Numbered from the stretch's first letter, positions 1 through 5,065 are shown. The stretch is 5,065 nucleotides of DNA from an uncultured Collinsella sp. (GCA_900545505.1 UQZC01000123.1:1-5065), one strand, 5' to 3'. Made by a program: numbers and translations. The notes: generated by a model not told the origin, from the sequence alone.

Positions 1-108
1 AAGGCCGCCGGCCTCGATGCCATCCACGACACCGTGCACGAGATGGCTCGCGACGAGGCCCGCCACGGCAAGGCTTTCGCCGGCCTGCTCAAGCGCTACT
101 TTGGCTAA
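1..108 (+). CDS. Rubrerythrin-family protein, C-terminal 35 residues (5' end outside window)
   Basis: The window opens inside this gene in frame 1, and the TAA stop lies at 106-108. The visible 35 residues contain the helix EMARDEARHGKAF, whose E..H spacing is typical of the last metal-ligand helix of the ferritin-like di-iron domain in rubrerythrins. Known family members reduce hydrogen peroxide in the cytoplasm of anaerobes using electrons from rubredoxin or NADH-linked partners. The protein ends only about 15 residues after the ligand helix, so there is no C-terminal rubredoxin domain. Any rubredoxin domain must be N-terminal (reverse rubrerythrin) or absent; this cannot be decided here. 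The gene is followed by its own terminator, so it is probably transcriptionally separate from everything to its right. A related ferritin-like protein is the main alternative. Confidence 0.82.
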   Translation, partial: KAAGLDAIHDTVHEMARDEARHGKAFAGLLKRYFG

Positions 109-142
109 GCCAACCGCCTGAGACATAACCTCAAGCTCGATG

Positions 143-173
143 AGGCCCGGACCGTATTGGTTCGGGCCTTTTT
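143..173 (+). terminator. Intrinsic terminator of the rubrerythrin-family gene
   Basis: An 11-bp stem (AGGCCCGGACC at 143-153 pairing with GGTTCGGGCCT at 159-169, one G-U pair) closes a 5-nt loop and runs directly into a T tract at 169-173. It starts 34 nt after the stop codon of the upstream gene. Stem, loop and T run together are a standard Rho-independent terminator for + strand transcription. Confidence 0.9.
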
Positions 174-239
174 CGTGCCTCACGAACTTGTTAACGCCCT
201 GAAATAGGACCGCCTTCGGCATCGGCTTCTCGTCAAAAA

Positions 240-362
240 CTAAGTGAGTAGACTTTTTGGAACTTGCCGAGCACACCACCCATATTGCTTTATAAAGCCG
301 CAGGTAAATGACTTGTTGCAAAACGGCCTGGTCGCCAAAGTGCCAAAAGTCTACTCACTTAG
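240..362. repeat. 123-bp repeat with 18-bp terminal inverted repeats, copy 1
   Basis: The element begins CTAAGTGAGTAGACTTTT (240-257) and ends with its exact reverse complement (345-362). A second copy of identical length lies at 1660-1782 in the same orientation. By hand alignment without gaps they differ at 22 of 123 positions (about 82% identity), with the ends best conserved. The central 87 bp has a conserved block CCTGGTCGCCAAAGTGC (329-345) but no open reading frame of note. The terminus contains TAA, TGA and TAG in three frames, so any translation entering from either side stops. The stop codon (TAG, 351-353) of the minus-strand nuclease-like gene lies in the right terminus. No target-site duplication is evident. 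It resembles a MITE-like or dispersed intergenic repeat; whether it moves is unknown. Confidence 0.88.
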
Positions 363-1478
363 AACCGCAGCCGTCCACGATTGAGCCGTTTTGTGTCTAA
401 CGGGCATCTTCCCGTCGATTACTCCCAATTTTGTCCAGTCAACGAATAGTTCAGACCGGAGTAATGTCTCAGCCCTTTGCTCATCTGAGCTTTTATCACG
501 ATATTCAGCATCGAGCATCCTGCATATGGCCTTAACGATCGCGCGGAATCTATCCTCATCGGATATCTGTCTGTGTGTCAGGAGAAGTACATCGTAGCCC
601 ATGGCCTGAAGGGCCGTCATACGGTCAGCGTCACGCAAGCCATCCCCTGCGCGTCCGTGCGAGGCCTTTCCCTGACATTCAATGGCCACCTGTCGCCTGC
701 CGTCCGGCGAAGAAAGAAGTAGGTCGATATATACACGGGACTTTTCCACAATCGCTCGAGCACTTGTGTTTAGCATCACTTCATCATTAAGCTCTATGCC
801 GCAAAAACCTTCGCCTCCCAGGGCTCGCGGCAGTCCAAGCAACAAATACGCCTCGACCTCAAAAGGCGACGCGGCACCCAATGGAAAGAGTTGCGATACC
901 GCCATAAATCTATTGCCGCAACGCATCCCGCAAACATCTGAACAAAAACGGTCAAGGTCTCCGCCCAAAACCAAAGCGTCTCGACGCCATAAATTTGAGG
1001 CGATGCCGTCCTCGGACGGGCAGCGCACCCAACCGAACGTTGTCGAAATCGCGCCCGAATCAATTGCACGCGAAAGCTCCGCCTCAAGTGCCGCCGGCAG
1101 GGCACACACCGCAAACAAGCCACACATCTCCGCCAATACCAAAAGAAGCTGAAGATCCGTCAGATGCCGCGACATGATGAATGTCGTCAGTAGAGGAGAT
1201 GTAACCAAAAACCCATGCTCCGTTTCCAGCACGGATTCCCTGGGGAGCTCACCAAGAAACAGCCGCTGCCTAATGCTGGCAGGACAAGTCCGTTTGTTTC
1301 TCGTCCGAACCAATGTATACAACGGAAAACCGAGCGCGACCGCAGCCGTCGGGTTGCGGGCGAGATCATATCGCTGCCGGTCTTCTTCCGGTCGTGGAAG
1401 CGGCGGACACAAAGCGCGGACTTGAGGAGGCAAACGCCAGTACCTAAAAGCCGATATGTCACAAAGTAGATCCTTCAT
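351..1478 (-). CDS. Hypothetical protein with PD-(D/E)XK nuclease-like C-terminal domain
   Basis: This encodes 375 residues from ATG at 1478; a GTG two codons upstream (1484) is an alternative. Neither has a recognisable Shine-Dalgarno sequence, and a stop at 1500-1502 bounds the frame. The N-terminus carries an SAFRYWR motif (residues 9-15). A middle block runs from VTSPLL to EMCGLFAV (about 92-124). The C-terminal part holds SPFEVEAYLLLGLP (about 204-217), YIDLLL (D252), VAIECQGKASH (E267-x-Q269, H274) and DADRMTALQAMGYDVLLLT (about 283-301). This order matches the D...ExK-type core of DUF559/Vsr-like PD-(D/E)XK proteins, with Q in place of the usual K. I recognise the architecture from a large family of uncharacterised proteins in Coriobacteriia; activity and target are unknown. 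Early codons such as CTA, ATA and AGG differ from the CTC/CGC style of pdxS, which suggests separate ancestry. It has no membrane segment or signal peptide. It is bracketed by two copies of the 123-bp repeat, and its final codons are repeat-derived. Confidence 0.75.
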   Translation of the reverse strand: MKDLLCDISAFRYWRLPPQVRALCPPLPRPEEDRQRYDLARNPTAAVALGFPLYTLVRTRNKRTCPASIRQRLFLGELPRESVLETEHGFLVTSPLLTTFIMSRHLTDLQLLLVLAEMCGLFAVCALPAALEAELSRAIDSGAISTTFGWVRCPSEDGIASNLWRRDALVLGGDLDRFCSDVCGMRCGNRFMAVSQLFPLGAASPFEVEAYLLLGLPRALGGEGFCGIELNDEVMLNTSARAIVEKSRVYIDLLLSSPDGRRQVAIECQGKASHGRAGDGLRDADRMTALQAMGYDVLLLTHRQISDEDRFRAIVKAICRMLDAEYRDKSSDEQRAETLLRSELFVDWTKLGVIDGKMPVRHKTAQSWTAAVLSE

Positions 1479-1520
1479 AGGCACAGGAAAACACGAATTT
1501 CAACCCAGTCAGTCACGCAT

Positions 1521-1551
1521 TGGCGCGAACGCACCAAAAATGGCGCCGAAC
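1521..1551. repeat. Short direct repeat TGGCGC(C)GAAC upstream of the nuclease-like gene
   Basis: TGGCGCGAAC at 1521-1530 recurs as TGGCGCCGAAC at 1541-1551, 20 bp apart, in the gene-free stretch upstream of the minus-strand nuclease-like gene. It could be a protein-binding site or part of a larger repeat block covering about 1510-1640. I see no convincing -35/-10 pair for the gene in this stretch, so no promoter is called. Confidence 0.35.
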
Positions 1552-1561
1552 GGACTGCAAA

Positions 1562-1627
1562 GTTTTCAACAGCCCTCCCCAACTGGCCAAAAGCTTGCCA
1601 AGAGCTGGACGAAGCCCTGTTGAAAAC
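1562..1627. repeat. 11-bp perfect inverted repeat with nested hairpin and downstream T run
   Basis: GTTTTCAACAG (1562-1572) is matched by CTGTTGAAAAC (1617-1627). Within the 44-nt loop, CCAACT (1579-1584) can pair with AGCTGG (1603-1608) with one mismatch, and GGC (1585-1587) with GCC (1597-1599), so an extended imperfect hairpin is possible. On the + strand a run of seven T (1632-1638) begins 5 nt after the right arm. Read on the minus strand, which is the direction of pdxR and the nuclease-like gene, there is no T run. It could be a terminator for antisense + strand transcription or part of a dispersed repeat. Confidence 0.6.
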
Positions 1628-1659
1628 CCCATTTTTTTCTCATGCAGGAGCTTTGCGCG

Positions 1660-1782
1660 GCAAGTGAGTAGACTTTTTTGAACATCCCGAGCAGGCCGGT
1701 CATCCTGCTTTTCAAAACCGCAGGTAGATAGCTTGTTACAAAACTTCCTGGTCGCCAAAGTGCTAAAAGTCTACTCACTTAG
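1660..1782. repeat. 123-bp repeat with terminal inverted repeats, copy 2
   Basis: This is the same element as the copy at 240-362, in the same orientation and of identical length. Its perfect terminal inverted repeat is 16 bp: AAGTGAGTAGACTTTT at 1662-1677 and its complement at 1765-1780. The outermost left bases have changed (GC instead of CT), which removes the left TAA while keeping TGA and TAG. Internally it can form AGCAGG/CCTGCT (1690-1695 with 1704-1709), a hairpin that is only partly preserved in copy 1. The TGA stop (1775-1777) of pdxR lies inside its right terminus, in a different frame from the stop used by the nuclease-like gene in copy 1. Confidence 0.88.
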
Positions 1783-3211
1783 GTTGCAGAGTGCCCCCCA
1801 TTAGCTGCAATTCCAAGGTAGTTAGCACTTTTGGACTCAGATCGTCATACTGGACAAGAATTTGAGTTGAGTTTTCAGGGACAGATGCGCCATCGGCACA
1901 CCAATAACAGTCACTGATATCGACAAAAGGGATGCTCGAGCGCGCGAGAGCCTGCGCAAAAGAGCTTCCGCCCGTTCCACGCTCCGCAACCACGGTACAG
2001 TAAAGGCCCGCATCTGCCTGCTCGATCGAGACCTCCCCTGCCGGAAACGCTTTCCGCACAAGCGCCATCAGGCCATCACGCGCCTCACGAGCACGAACGC
2101 GCACGCGGTTCACATGCCGCTCGTAATCACCCGATTCCAGCAAACGAGCCAAAGCGACCTGGTCGACAGAACTCACCGACGAGGCATAGAAACCAAGGTT
2201 GCACCTAAACCGCTCCATCAGCTCATCGGGCAGCACCATGTACGCTAGACGCAACGCCGATGAAAGGCTCTTCGAAAACGTGTTGGTGTAGATAACCGAC
2301 TGGGCGGCATCAATCGACGCGAGCGCGGGAATCGGCTTCCCGGCAAGGCGAAACTCACAATCAAAGTCATCTTCGATGAGATACCGACCTGGTCGCTCAG
2401 CGGCCCAGCTCAGAAGCGCATAGCGACGCGCAATGCTCGTCACAAGACCGGTCGGATACTGATGGGACGGCATCAGGTGAAGGACATCGGTCCCGCTTTT
2501 CTGCAGAGTGCTCAAGTCCACGCCCTCATCATCCAACGGGATATGTCGAACTTTGCAGCCCATAGCCTGATAGATACGCGTCAGACGCAAATAGCCCGGA
2601 TCCTCAACCGCATACACCTTGTCCGCGCCAAGCAACTGAACCAACATGGTATCGAGCAGCTGGGCGCCCGCACCGATAACGATGTTGTTGGGGTCGACAT
2701 TCATACCCCTTGTCCCGTGCAGATGGTGAGCAATTGCGCGTCGCAGCCGAGCAGTGCCCTGCGCCGGTGCGGGCGAAAAGATTTCGCGCTCGTCTTCGGA
2801 TGCCAGCGTCGCCCGTAGCGCGCTTTGCCAAAGCCGCGCCGCCTCCAAAGCAGAAGGAGAAAGCGCATCGAATCGCTCGACCTGTCCGTTGACATCATGC
2901 ACGCTGGGGCCCACAGAGACGGCATCTCGGTCGATGCCCTCCGCAGCCGAAGCCAAAACCGGTGCATCCGGAAGCTCGCAAGCGTAGTAGCCACGACGTG
3001 GTATTGAGCAAATATAGCCCTCAGCGAGTAACTGGCTATATGCATTCTCGATGGTAATAACACTGATTCCCAGATGACTGGCAAAGACGCGCTTAGACGG
3101 CAAATGCTCCCCCGCCACAATGCGTCCAGCTACGATATCATCTCGAATTTGCTGGTAAACATACTCATAGAGCGATGCTTCGCCGCGTTTTTCCAAATTG
3201 TAGTCAAGCAT
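1775..3211 (-). CDS. pdxR: MocR/GntR-family PLP-dependent transcriptional regulator, PdxR type
   Basis: This is 478 residues from ATG at 3211, within the usual 450-500 of MocR regulators. Residues 13-79 form a GntR-type winged helix, from SLYEYVYQQIRDD through LPSKRVFASHLGIS to EGYICSIPRRGYY. The remainder is a type I aminotransferase-like domain: GAGAQLLD (180-187), PSHQYPTG (248-255), EDDFDCEF (280-287) and the PLP-lysine motif TFSKS with K314. Known PdxR proteins sense PLP and control the pdxST genes. The divergent position next to pdxS supports that role over other MocR functions. A longer frame starts with TTG at 3244, but ATG at 3211 has AGGTGA (3219-3224) at 7-nt spacing and the expected start MLDYNLEKRG. 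The last codons and TGA stop lie in the 123-bp repeat, so the final residue or two may be repeat-derived. It is probably autoregulated through the shared spacer. Confidence 0.9.
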   Translation of the reverse strand: MLDYNLEKRGEASLYEYVYQQIRDDIVAGRIVAGEHLPSKRVFASHLGISVITIENAYSQLLAEGYICSIPRRGYYACELPDAPVLASAAEGIDRDAVSVGPSVHDVNGQVERFDALSPSALEAARLWQSALRATLASEDEREIFSPAPAQGTARLRRAIAHHLHGTRGMNVDPNNIVIGAGAQLLDTMLVQLLGADKVYAVEDPGYLRLTRIYQAMGCKVRHIPLDDEGVDLSTLQKSGTDVLHLMPSHQYPTGLVTSIARRYALLSWAAERPGRYLIEDDFDCEFRLAGKPIPALASIDAAQSVIYTNTFSKSLSSALRLAYMVLPDELMERFRCNLGFYASSVSSVDQVALARLLESGDYERHVNRVRVRAREARDGLMALVRKAFPAGEVSIEQADAGLYCTVVAERGTGGSSFAQALARSSIPFVDISDCYWCADGASVPENSTQILVQYDDLSPKVLTTLELQLMGGTLQPK

Positions 3212-3218
3212 GAGCCTA

Positions 3219-3224
3219 TCACCT
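3219..3224 (-). promoter_or_regulatory. Shine-Dalgarno site fixing the pdxR start
   Basis: AGGTGA on the minus strand lies 7 nt before the ATG at 3211. It decides for this start over the in-frame TTG at 3244, which has no comparable site and would sit near the predicted transcript start. It overlaps one copy of the CTGACCTT direct repeat by two bases, so a protein bound there could also hinder pdxR expression. Confidence 0.7.
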
Positions 3225-3264
3225 GACCTTATTAAGTCATTCAATCTGGTATTAGTCTGACCTT
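3223..3264. promoter_or_regulatory. Candidate PdxR operator: CTGACCTT direct repeat
   Basis: CTGACCTT occurs at 3223-3230 and again at 3257-3264, 34 bp apart (about three helical turns); the copies continue as ATTA and GTAATTA. The second copy overlaps the candidate pdxS -35 and the predicted pdxR transcription start, and the first lies in the pdxR leader. This placement would suit activation of pdxS with repression of pdxR, as described for PdxR in other Gram-positive bacteria. The assignment is inference from repeat and position. Confidence 0.45.
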
Positions 3265-3291
3265 GTAATTATCTCGAAAACTGAGTATTTT
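3263..3291 (+). promoter_or_regulatory. Candidate pdxS promoter
   Basis: TTGTAA (3263-3268) and TATTTT (3286-3291) are separated by 17 bp, each matching the sigma-A consensus at 4 of 6 positions. It predicts a leader of about 60 nt before the pdxS ATG. The weak boxes fit a promoter that needs an activator. The -35 overlaps a copy of the CTGACCTT repeat. Confidence 0.45.
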
Positions 3292-3296
3292 GTCAT
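3268..3296 (-). promoter_or_regulatory. Candidate pdxR promoter
   Basis: On the minus strand, ATGACA (3296-3291) and GATAAT (3273-3268) each match the sigma-A consensus at 5 of 6 positions with a 17-bp spacer. Transcription would start near 3261 and give a leader of about 50 nt. The site overlaps the opposing pdxS promoter candidate almost completely, so the two should compete for polymerase. Confidence 0.6.
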
Positions 3297-3344
3297 ACCC
3301 AGCTCCCCGATAGGATGTTCCGTCAAGCAATGCACATGCCAACC

Positions 3345-3351
3345 AAGGGAG
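3345..3351 (+). promoter_or_regulatory. Shine-Dalgarno site fixing the pdxS start
   Basis: AAGGGAG lies 5 nt before the ATG at 3357. An in-frame ATG at 3315 would add 14 residues not typical of PdxS. The strong site here and the normal family length support 3357. Confidence 0.75.
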
Positions 3352-3356
3352 CAACC

Positions 3357-4247
3357 ATGGCAGAACAGAACAGCAAGGCCGACCGCGTCAAACTCAATCG
3401 CGAGCTCGCGCAGATGCTCAAGGGCGGCGTCATCATGGACGTTACCACGCCCGAGCAGGCACGCATCGCCGAGGAGGCAGGCGCCTGCGCCGTCATGGCC
3501 CTCGAGCGCATCCCGGCCGACATCCGTGCCGCAGGCGGCGTCTCGCGCATGAGCGACCCCAAGATGATCAAGGGCATCCAGGAGGCCGTCTCCATCCCCG
3601 TCATGGCCAAGTGCCGCATCGGTCACATCGTCGAGGCGCAGGTCCTGCAGGCCATCGAGATCGACTACATCGATGAGTCCGAGGTTCTCTCCCCTGCCGA
3701 TGACGTCTATCACATCGACAAGACCCAGTTTGACGTGCCGTTTGTCTGCGGCGCCCGTGATCTGGGCGAGGCGCTGCGCCGTGTTGCCGAAGGCGCCACG
3801 ATGATTCGCACCAAGGGTGAGCCGGGTACGGGCGACGTCGTTCAGGCCGTGCGTCACATGCGCAAGATCCAAAAGCAGATCCGTGACGTTGTTGCCCTGC
3901 GCAACGACGAGCTCTTTGAGGCAGCCAAGCAACTGCAGGTTCCGGTCGAGCTGGTGCGCGAGGTCCATGCCACGGGTAAGCTTCCCGTCGTGAACTTTGC
4001 CGCCGGCGGCGTAGCGACCCCCGCCGACGCCGCGCTGATGATGCAGCTGGGCGCCGAAGGCGTGGTTGTCGGCTCGGGCATCTTTAAGAGCGGCGACCCC
4101 GCCAAGCGCGCAGCCGCCATCGTCAAGGCCGTGGCAAACTTCACCGATGCCAAGCTCATTGCCGAGCTTTCAGAGGACCTGGGCGAGGCCATGGTGGGCA
4201 TCAACGCCGACGAGATCGAGATTATCATGGAAGAGCGCGGACGCTAG
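3357..4247 (+). CDS. pdxS: Pyridoxal 5'-phosphate synthase, synthase subunit PdxS
   Basis: The product has 296 residues, the normal PdxS/SNZ length. It builds PLP from ribose 5-phosphate, glyceraldehyde 3-phosphate and ammonia in the DXP-independent pathway, as a cytoplasmic dodecamer decorated with PdxT. The (beta/alpha)8 barrel signatures are clear: GGVIMDVT with D28, ALERIPADIRAAGGVSRMSDP (48-68), MAKCRIGH with K85, IDYIDESEVLSPADD (102-116), MIRTKGEPGTGD with K153, NFAAGGVATPADAALM (213-228) and GVVVGSGIFKS (235-245). D28, K85 and K153 correspond to the aspartate and the two Schiff-base lysines of the Bacillus enzyme (numbered 24, 81 and 149 there). It is first in an operon with pdxT, 20 bp downstream, and is divergent from the regulator pdxR. 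Nothing suggests loss of function. Confidence 0.98.
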   Translation: MAEQNSKADRVKLNRELAQMLKGGVIMDVTTPEQARIAEEAGACAVMALERIPADIRAAGGVSRMSDPKMIKGIQEAVSIPVMAKCRIGHIVEAQVLQAIEIDYIDESEVLSPADDVYHIDKTQFDVPFVCGARDLGEALRRVAEGATMIRTKGEPGTGDVVQAVRHMRKIQKQIRDVVALRNDELFEAAKQLQVPVELVREVHATGKLPVVNFAAGGVATPADAALMMQLGAEGVVVGSGIFKSGDPAKRAAAIVKAVANFTDAKLIAELSEDLGEAMVGINADEIEIIMEERGR

Positions 4248-4267
4248 TCCAGCAGAAAGGATCGCAC

Positions 4268-4855
4268 ATGAGCGATTATGCAGACCAAACGGTCGCCGTG
4301 CTGGCGGTCCAAGGCGCATTTGCCGAGCACGAGGCAAGACTATCCGAGCTGGGCGCGCGCTGTATTGAGCTGAGGCAGGCGGCTGATTTAAAGCAGGACT
4401 TTGACCGTCTGGTGCTTCCCGGCGGCGAGTCTACCGTTCAAGGGAAGCTGCTAGATGAGTTGGGCATGCTCGAGGAGCTTCGCACCCGCATTGTTGAAGG
4501 CATGCCCGTCCTGGGCACCTGCGCCGGCCTGATTCTGCTGGCTCACGACCTTGCCGCCCATGACGATAAGGGCACGCCGCGCCTGGCAACCATGGATGTG
4601 CTCGTTGAGCGCAATGCCTACGGCAGGCAGCTCGGCAGTTTTCGAACCAAGGGGCAGGTAGCTGGCATCGACGGTGAAGTGCCGCTGACGTTTATCCGCG
4701 CGCCCCGCATCGTCGAGGTCCACGGCGACGCAAAGGCCTTAGCGAAAGTCGACGGCCGTATCGTCGCCGCGCGCCAGGGCAACCAGCTCGGCGTAACCTT
4801 CCACCCCGAACTCGACGAAGACACCCGCCTCCACGAACTGTTCCTACAAATGTAG
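4268..4855 (+). CDS. pdxT: Pyridoxal 5'-phosphate synthase, glutaminase subunit PdxT
   Basis: The product has 195 residues, typical of PdxT/SNO. It is a class I glutamine amidotransferase that hydrolyses glutamine and channels ammonia to PdxS. The catalytic triad is visible: C85 in VLGTCAGLILLA, then H179 and E181 in VTFHPELDED. LPGGESTVQGKLL (50-62) is the oxyanion/glutamine-binding loop, and FIRAPRI (142-148) is another family motif. The start has AAAGGA (4256-4261) 6 nt upstream. The 20-bp gap from pdxS implies co-transcription and matched subunit expression. No T-rich terminator follows; the gene runs into repeat DNA, so how the operon ends is unclear. Confidence 0.97.
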   Translation: MSDYADQTVAVLAVQGAFAEHEARLSELGARCIELRQAADLKQDFDRLVLPGGESTVQGKLLDELGMLEELRTRIVEGMPVLGTCAGLILLAHDLAAHDDKGTPRLATMDVLVERNAYGRQLGSFRTKGQVAGIDGEVPLTFIRAPRIVEVHGDAKALAKVDGRIVAARQGNQLGVTFHPELDEDTRLHELFLQM

Positions 4856-4868
4856 GCAGAACAGAAAC

Positions 4869-4932
4869 GAGAGTGGATAATCTCCCACTTTGAGCCTGAA
4901 TGCGAGCCCAAACTGGGAGATTATCCACTCTC
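4869..4932. repeat. Long hairpin with perfect 19-bp arms downstream of pdxT
   Basis: GAGAGTGGATAATCTCCCA (4869-4887) is exactly complementary to 4914-4932. After one mismatch the stem continues with TTTG/CAAA (4889-4892 with 4909-4912), leaving a loop of 16 nt. It begins 13 nt after the pdxT stop. There is no T run on either side, so it is not a standard intrinsic terminator. It could still stabilise the 3' end of the pdxST mRNA, assist Rho-type termination, or be a dispersed palindromic repeat. Confidence 0.8.
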
Positions 4933-4940
4933 ATGCTATG

Positions 4941-4996
4941 TAGTCGTTGGGGACGTTCTTGAATGACTAGTCAAACAAGAACGTCCCCAACGACTA
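4941..4996. repeat. Long hairpin with perfect 21-bp arms around GGGGACGTTC
   Basis: The arm at 4941-4961 (starting TAGTCGTTGGGG) is exactly complementary to 4976-4996. The 14-nt loop contains the 10-bp palindrome TGACTAGTCA (4964-4973). There is no T tract after the right arm. The density of nested symmetry resembles REP/BIME-type intergenic repeats or remnants near a REP-associated transposase, but no transposase is in the window. Confidence 0.8.
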
Positions 4997-5023
4997 GTCA
5001 TTTAAGAACGTCCCCAATGACTA
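4964..5023. repeat. 27-bp tandem repeat (two full units plus a partial third)
   Basis: Units at 4964-4990 and 4991-5017, with a partial third at 5018-5023, share GACTAGTCA followed by AAGAACGTCCCCAA at an exact 27-bp period (for example 4977-4990 and 5004-5017). The tandem shares its first unit with the 21-bp hairpin. The second unit (5003-5023) can also pair with the same left arm through two G-U pairs, giving an alternative fold. Confidence 0.78.
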
Positions 5024-5039
5024 CAAGGAGTGTCCCAAA

Positions 5040-5065
5040 CTGCCGGCAGAAAAGGAACGTCCCTA
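5040..5065. repeat. CTGCCGGCAG palindrome and degenerate GAACGTCCC copy at the window edge
   Basis: A 10-bp palindrome CTGCCGGCAG (5040-5049) is followed by GGAACGTCCCTA (5054-5065), a further copy of the GAACGTCCC core of the tandem repeat. The related GTGTCCCAAAC sits at 5030-5040. The repeat cluster therefore continues beyond the window. Confidence 0.5.

Noticed and set aside
682..1152. Plus-strand frame of 156 codons opposite the nuclease-like gene
   Set aside because: It has low-complexity Ser/Pro/Arg-rich composition and no family motifs, while the opposite strand encodes recognisable conserved blocks.
240..1782. Complete insertion sequence with transposase
   Set aside because: The enclosed gene shows no transposase or recombinase motif, the terminal repeats belong to each 123-bp copy rather than to the whole segment, and no target duplication is visible.
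3212..3244. Extension of pdxR to the TTG codon at 3244
   Set aside because: The ATG at 3211 has a well-spaced AGGTGA and begins with the sequence expected of the family. The TTG has no ribosome site and lies close to the predicted transcript start.
3315..3356. Extension of pdxS to the ATG at 3315
   Set aside because: The added 14 residues do not look like PdxS, and AAGGGAG sits directly before the ATG at 3357.
3252..3968. Long minus-strand reading frame of 238 codons opposite pdxS
   Set aside because: It lies antisense to a clearly recognised pdxS, and its Asp/Leu/Gly/His-rich composition is that of a shadow frame in GC-rich DNA.
4869..4932. Intrinsic terminator for pdxST
   Set aside because: There is no T tract next to either arm, so it is listed as a repeat with possible 3'-end function only.
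4964..5023. CRISPR array from the 27-bp periodicity
   Set aside because: The periodic unit is contiguous, with no variable spacers between repeats and only two full units. It is a tandem repeat.

Overview
The window looks like chromosomal DNA of a high-GC actinobacterium of the class Coriobacteriia, most likely Collinsella or a close relative. This placement rests on family recognition and codon style (GC-rich third positions in the vitamin B6 genes, a lineage-typical nuclease-like protein, and repeat-rich intergenic DNA). It was not confirmed by any search.

Layout, left to right. (1) Positions 1-108 are the last 35 codons of a rubrerythrin-family protein on the + strand, followed by a clean intrinsic terminator at 143-173. 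(2) A 123-bp repeat with perfect 18-bp terminal inverted repeats (240-362) is followed by a minus-strand gene (351-1478). That gene encodes a Coriobacteria-type protein with a PD-(D/E)XK nuclease-like C-terminus. (3) The gene-free stretch 1485-1659 holds a separate long inverted repeat. It leads into a second, same-orientation 123-bp copy of the repeat (1660-1782). (4) pdxR, a MocR/GntR-type regulator on the minus strand (1775-3211), is divergent from the + strand pair pdxS (3357-4247) and pdxT (4268-4855). (5) The right end (4856-5065) has no gene but is packed with inverted and tandem repeats.

Functionally, pdxS and pdxT encode the two subunits of the DXP-independent pyridoxal 5'-phosphate (PLP) synthase. 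pdxR is the PLP-sensing regulator expected to control them. The pdxR-pdxS spacer contains face-to-face promoter candidates and an 8-bp direct repeat spaced 34 bp apart, a plausible operator.

The most notable observation is the 123-bp repeat. Its terminus CTAAGTGAGTAG contains TAA, TGA and TAG in three different reading frames, and the inverted arrangement presents these stops inward from both ends. Both minus-strand genes here actually end inside the right terminus of a copy, in different frames: the nuclease-like gene on TAG and pdxR on TGA. The repeat therefore acts as a ready-made translational stop, and two direct copies bracket the nuclease-like gene in a cassette-like arrangement.
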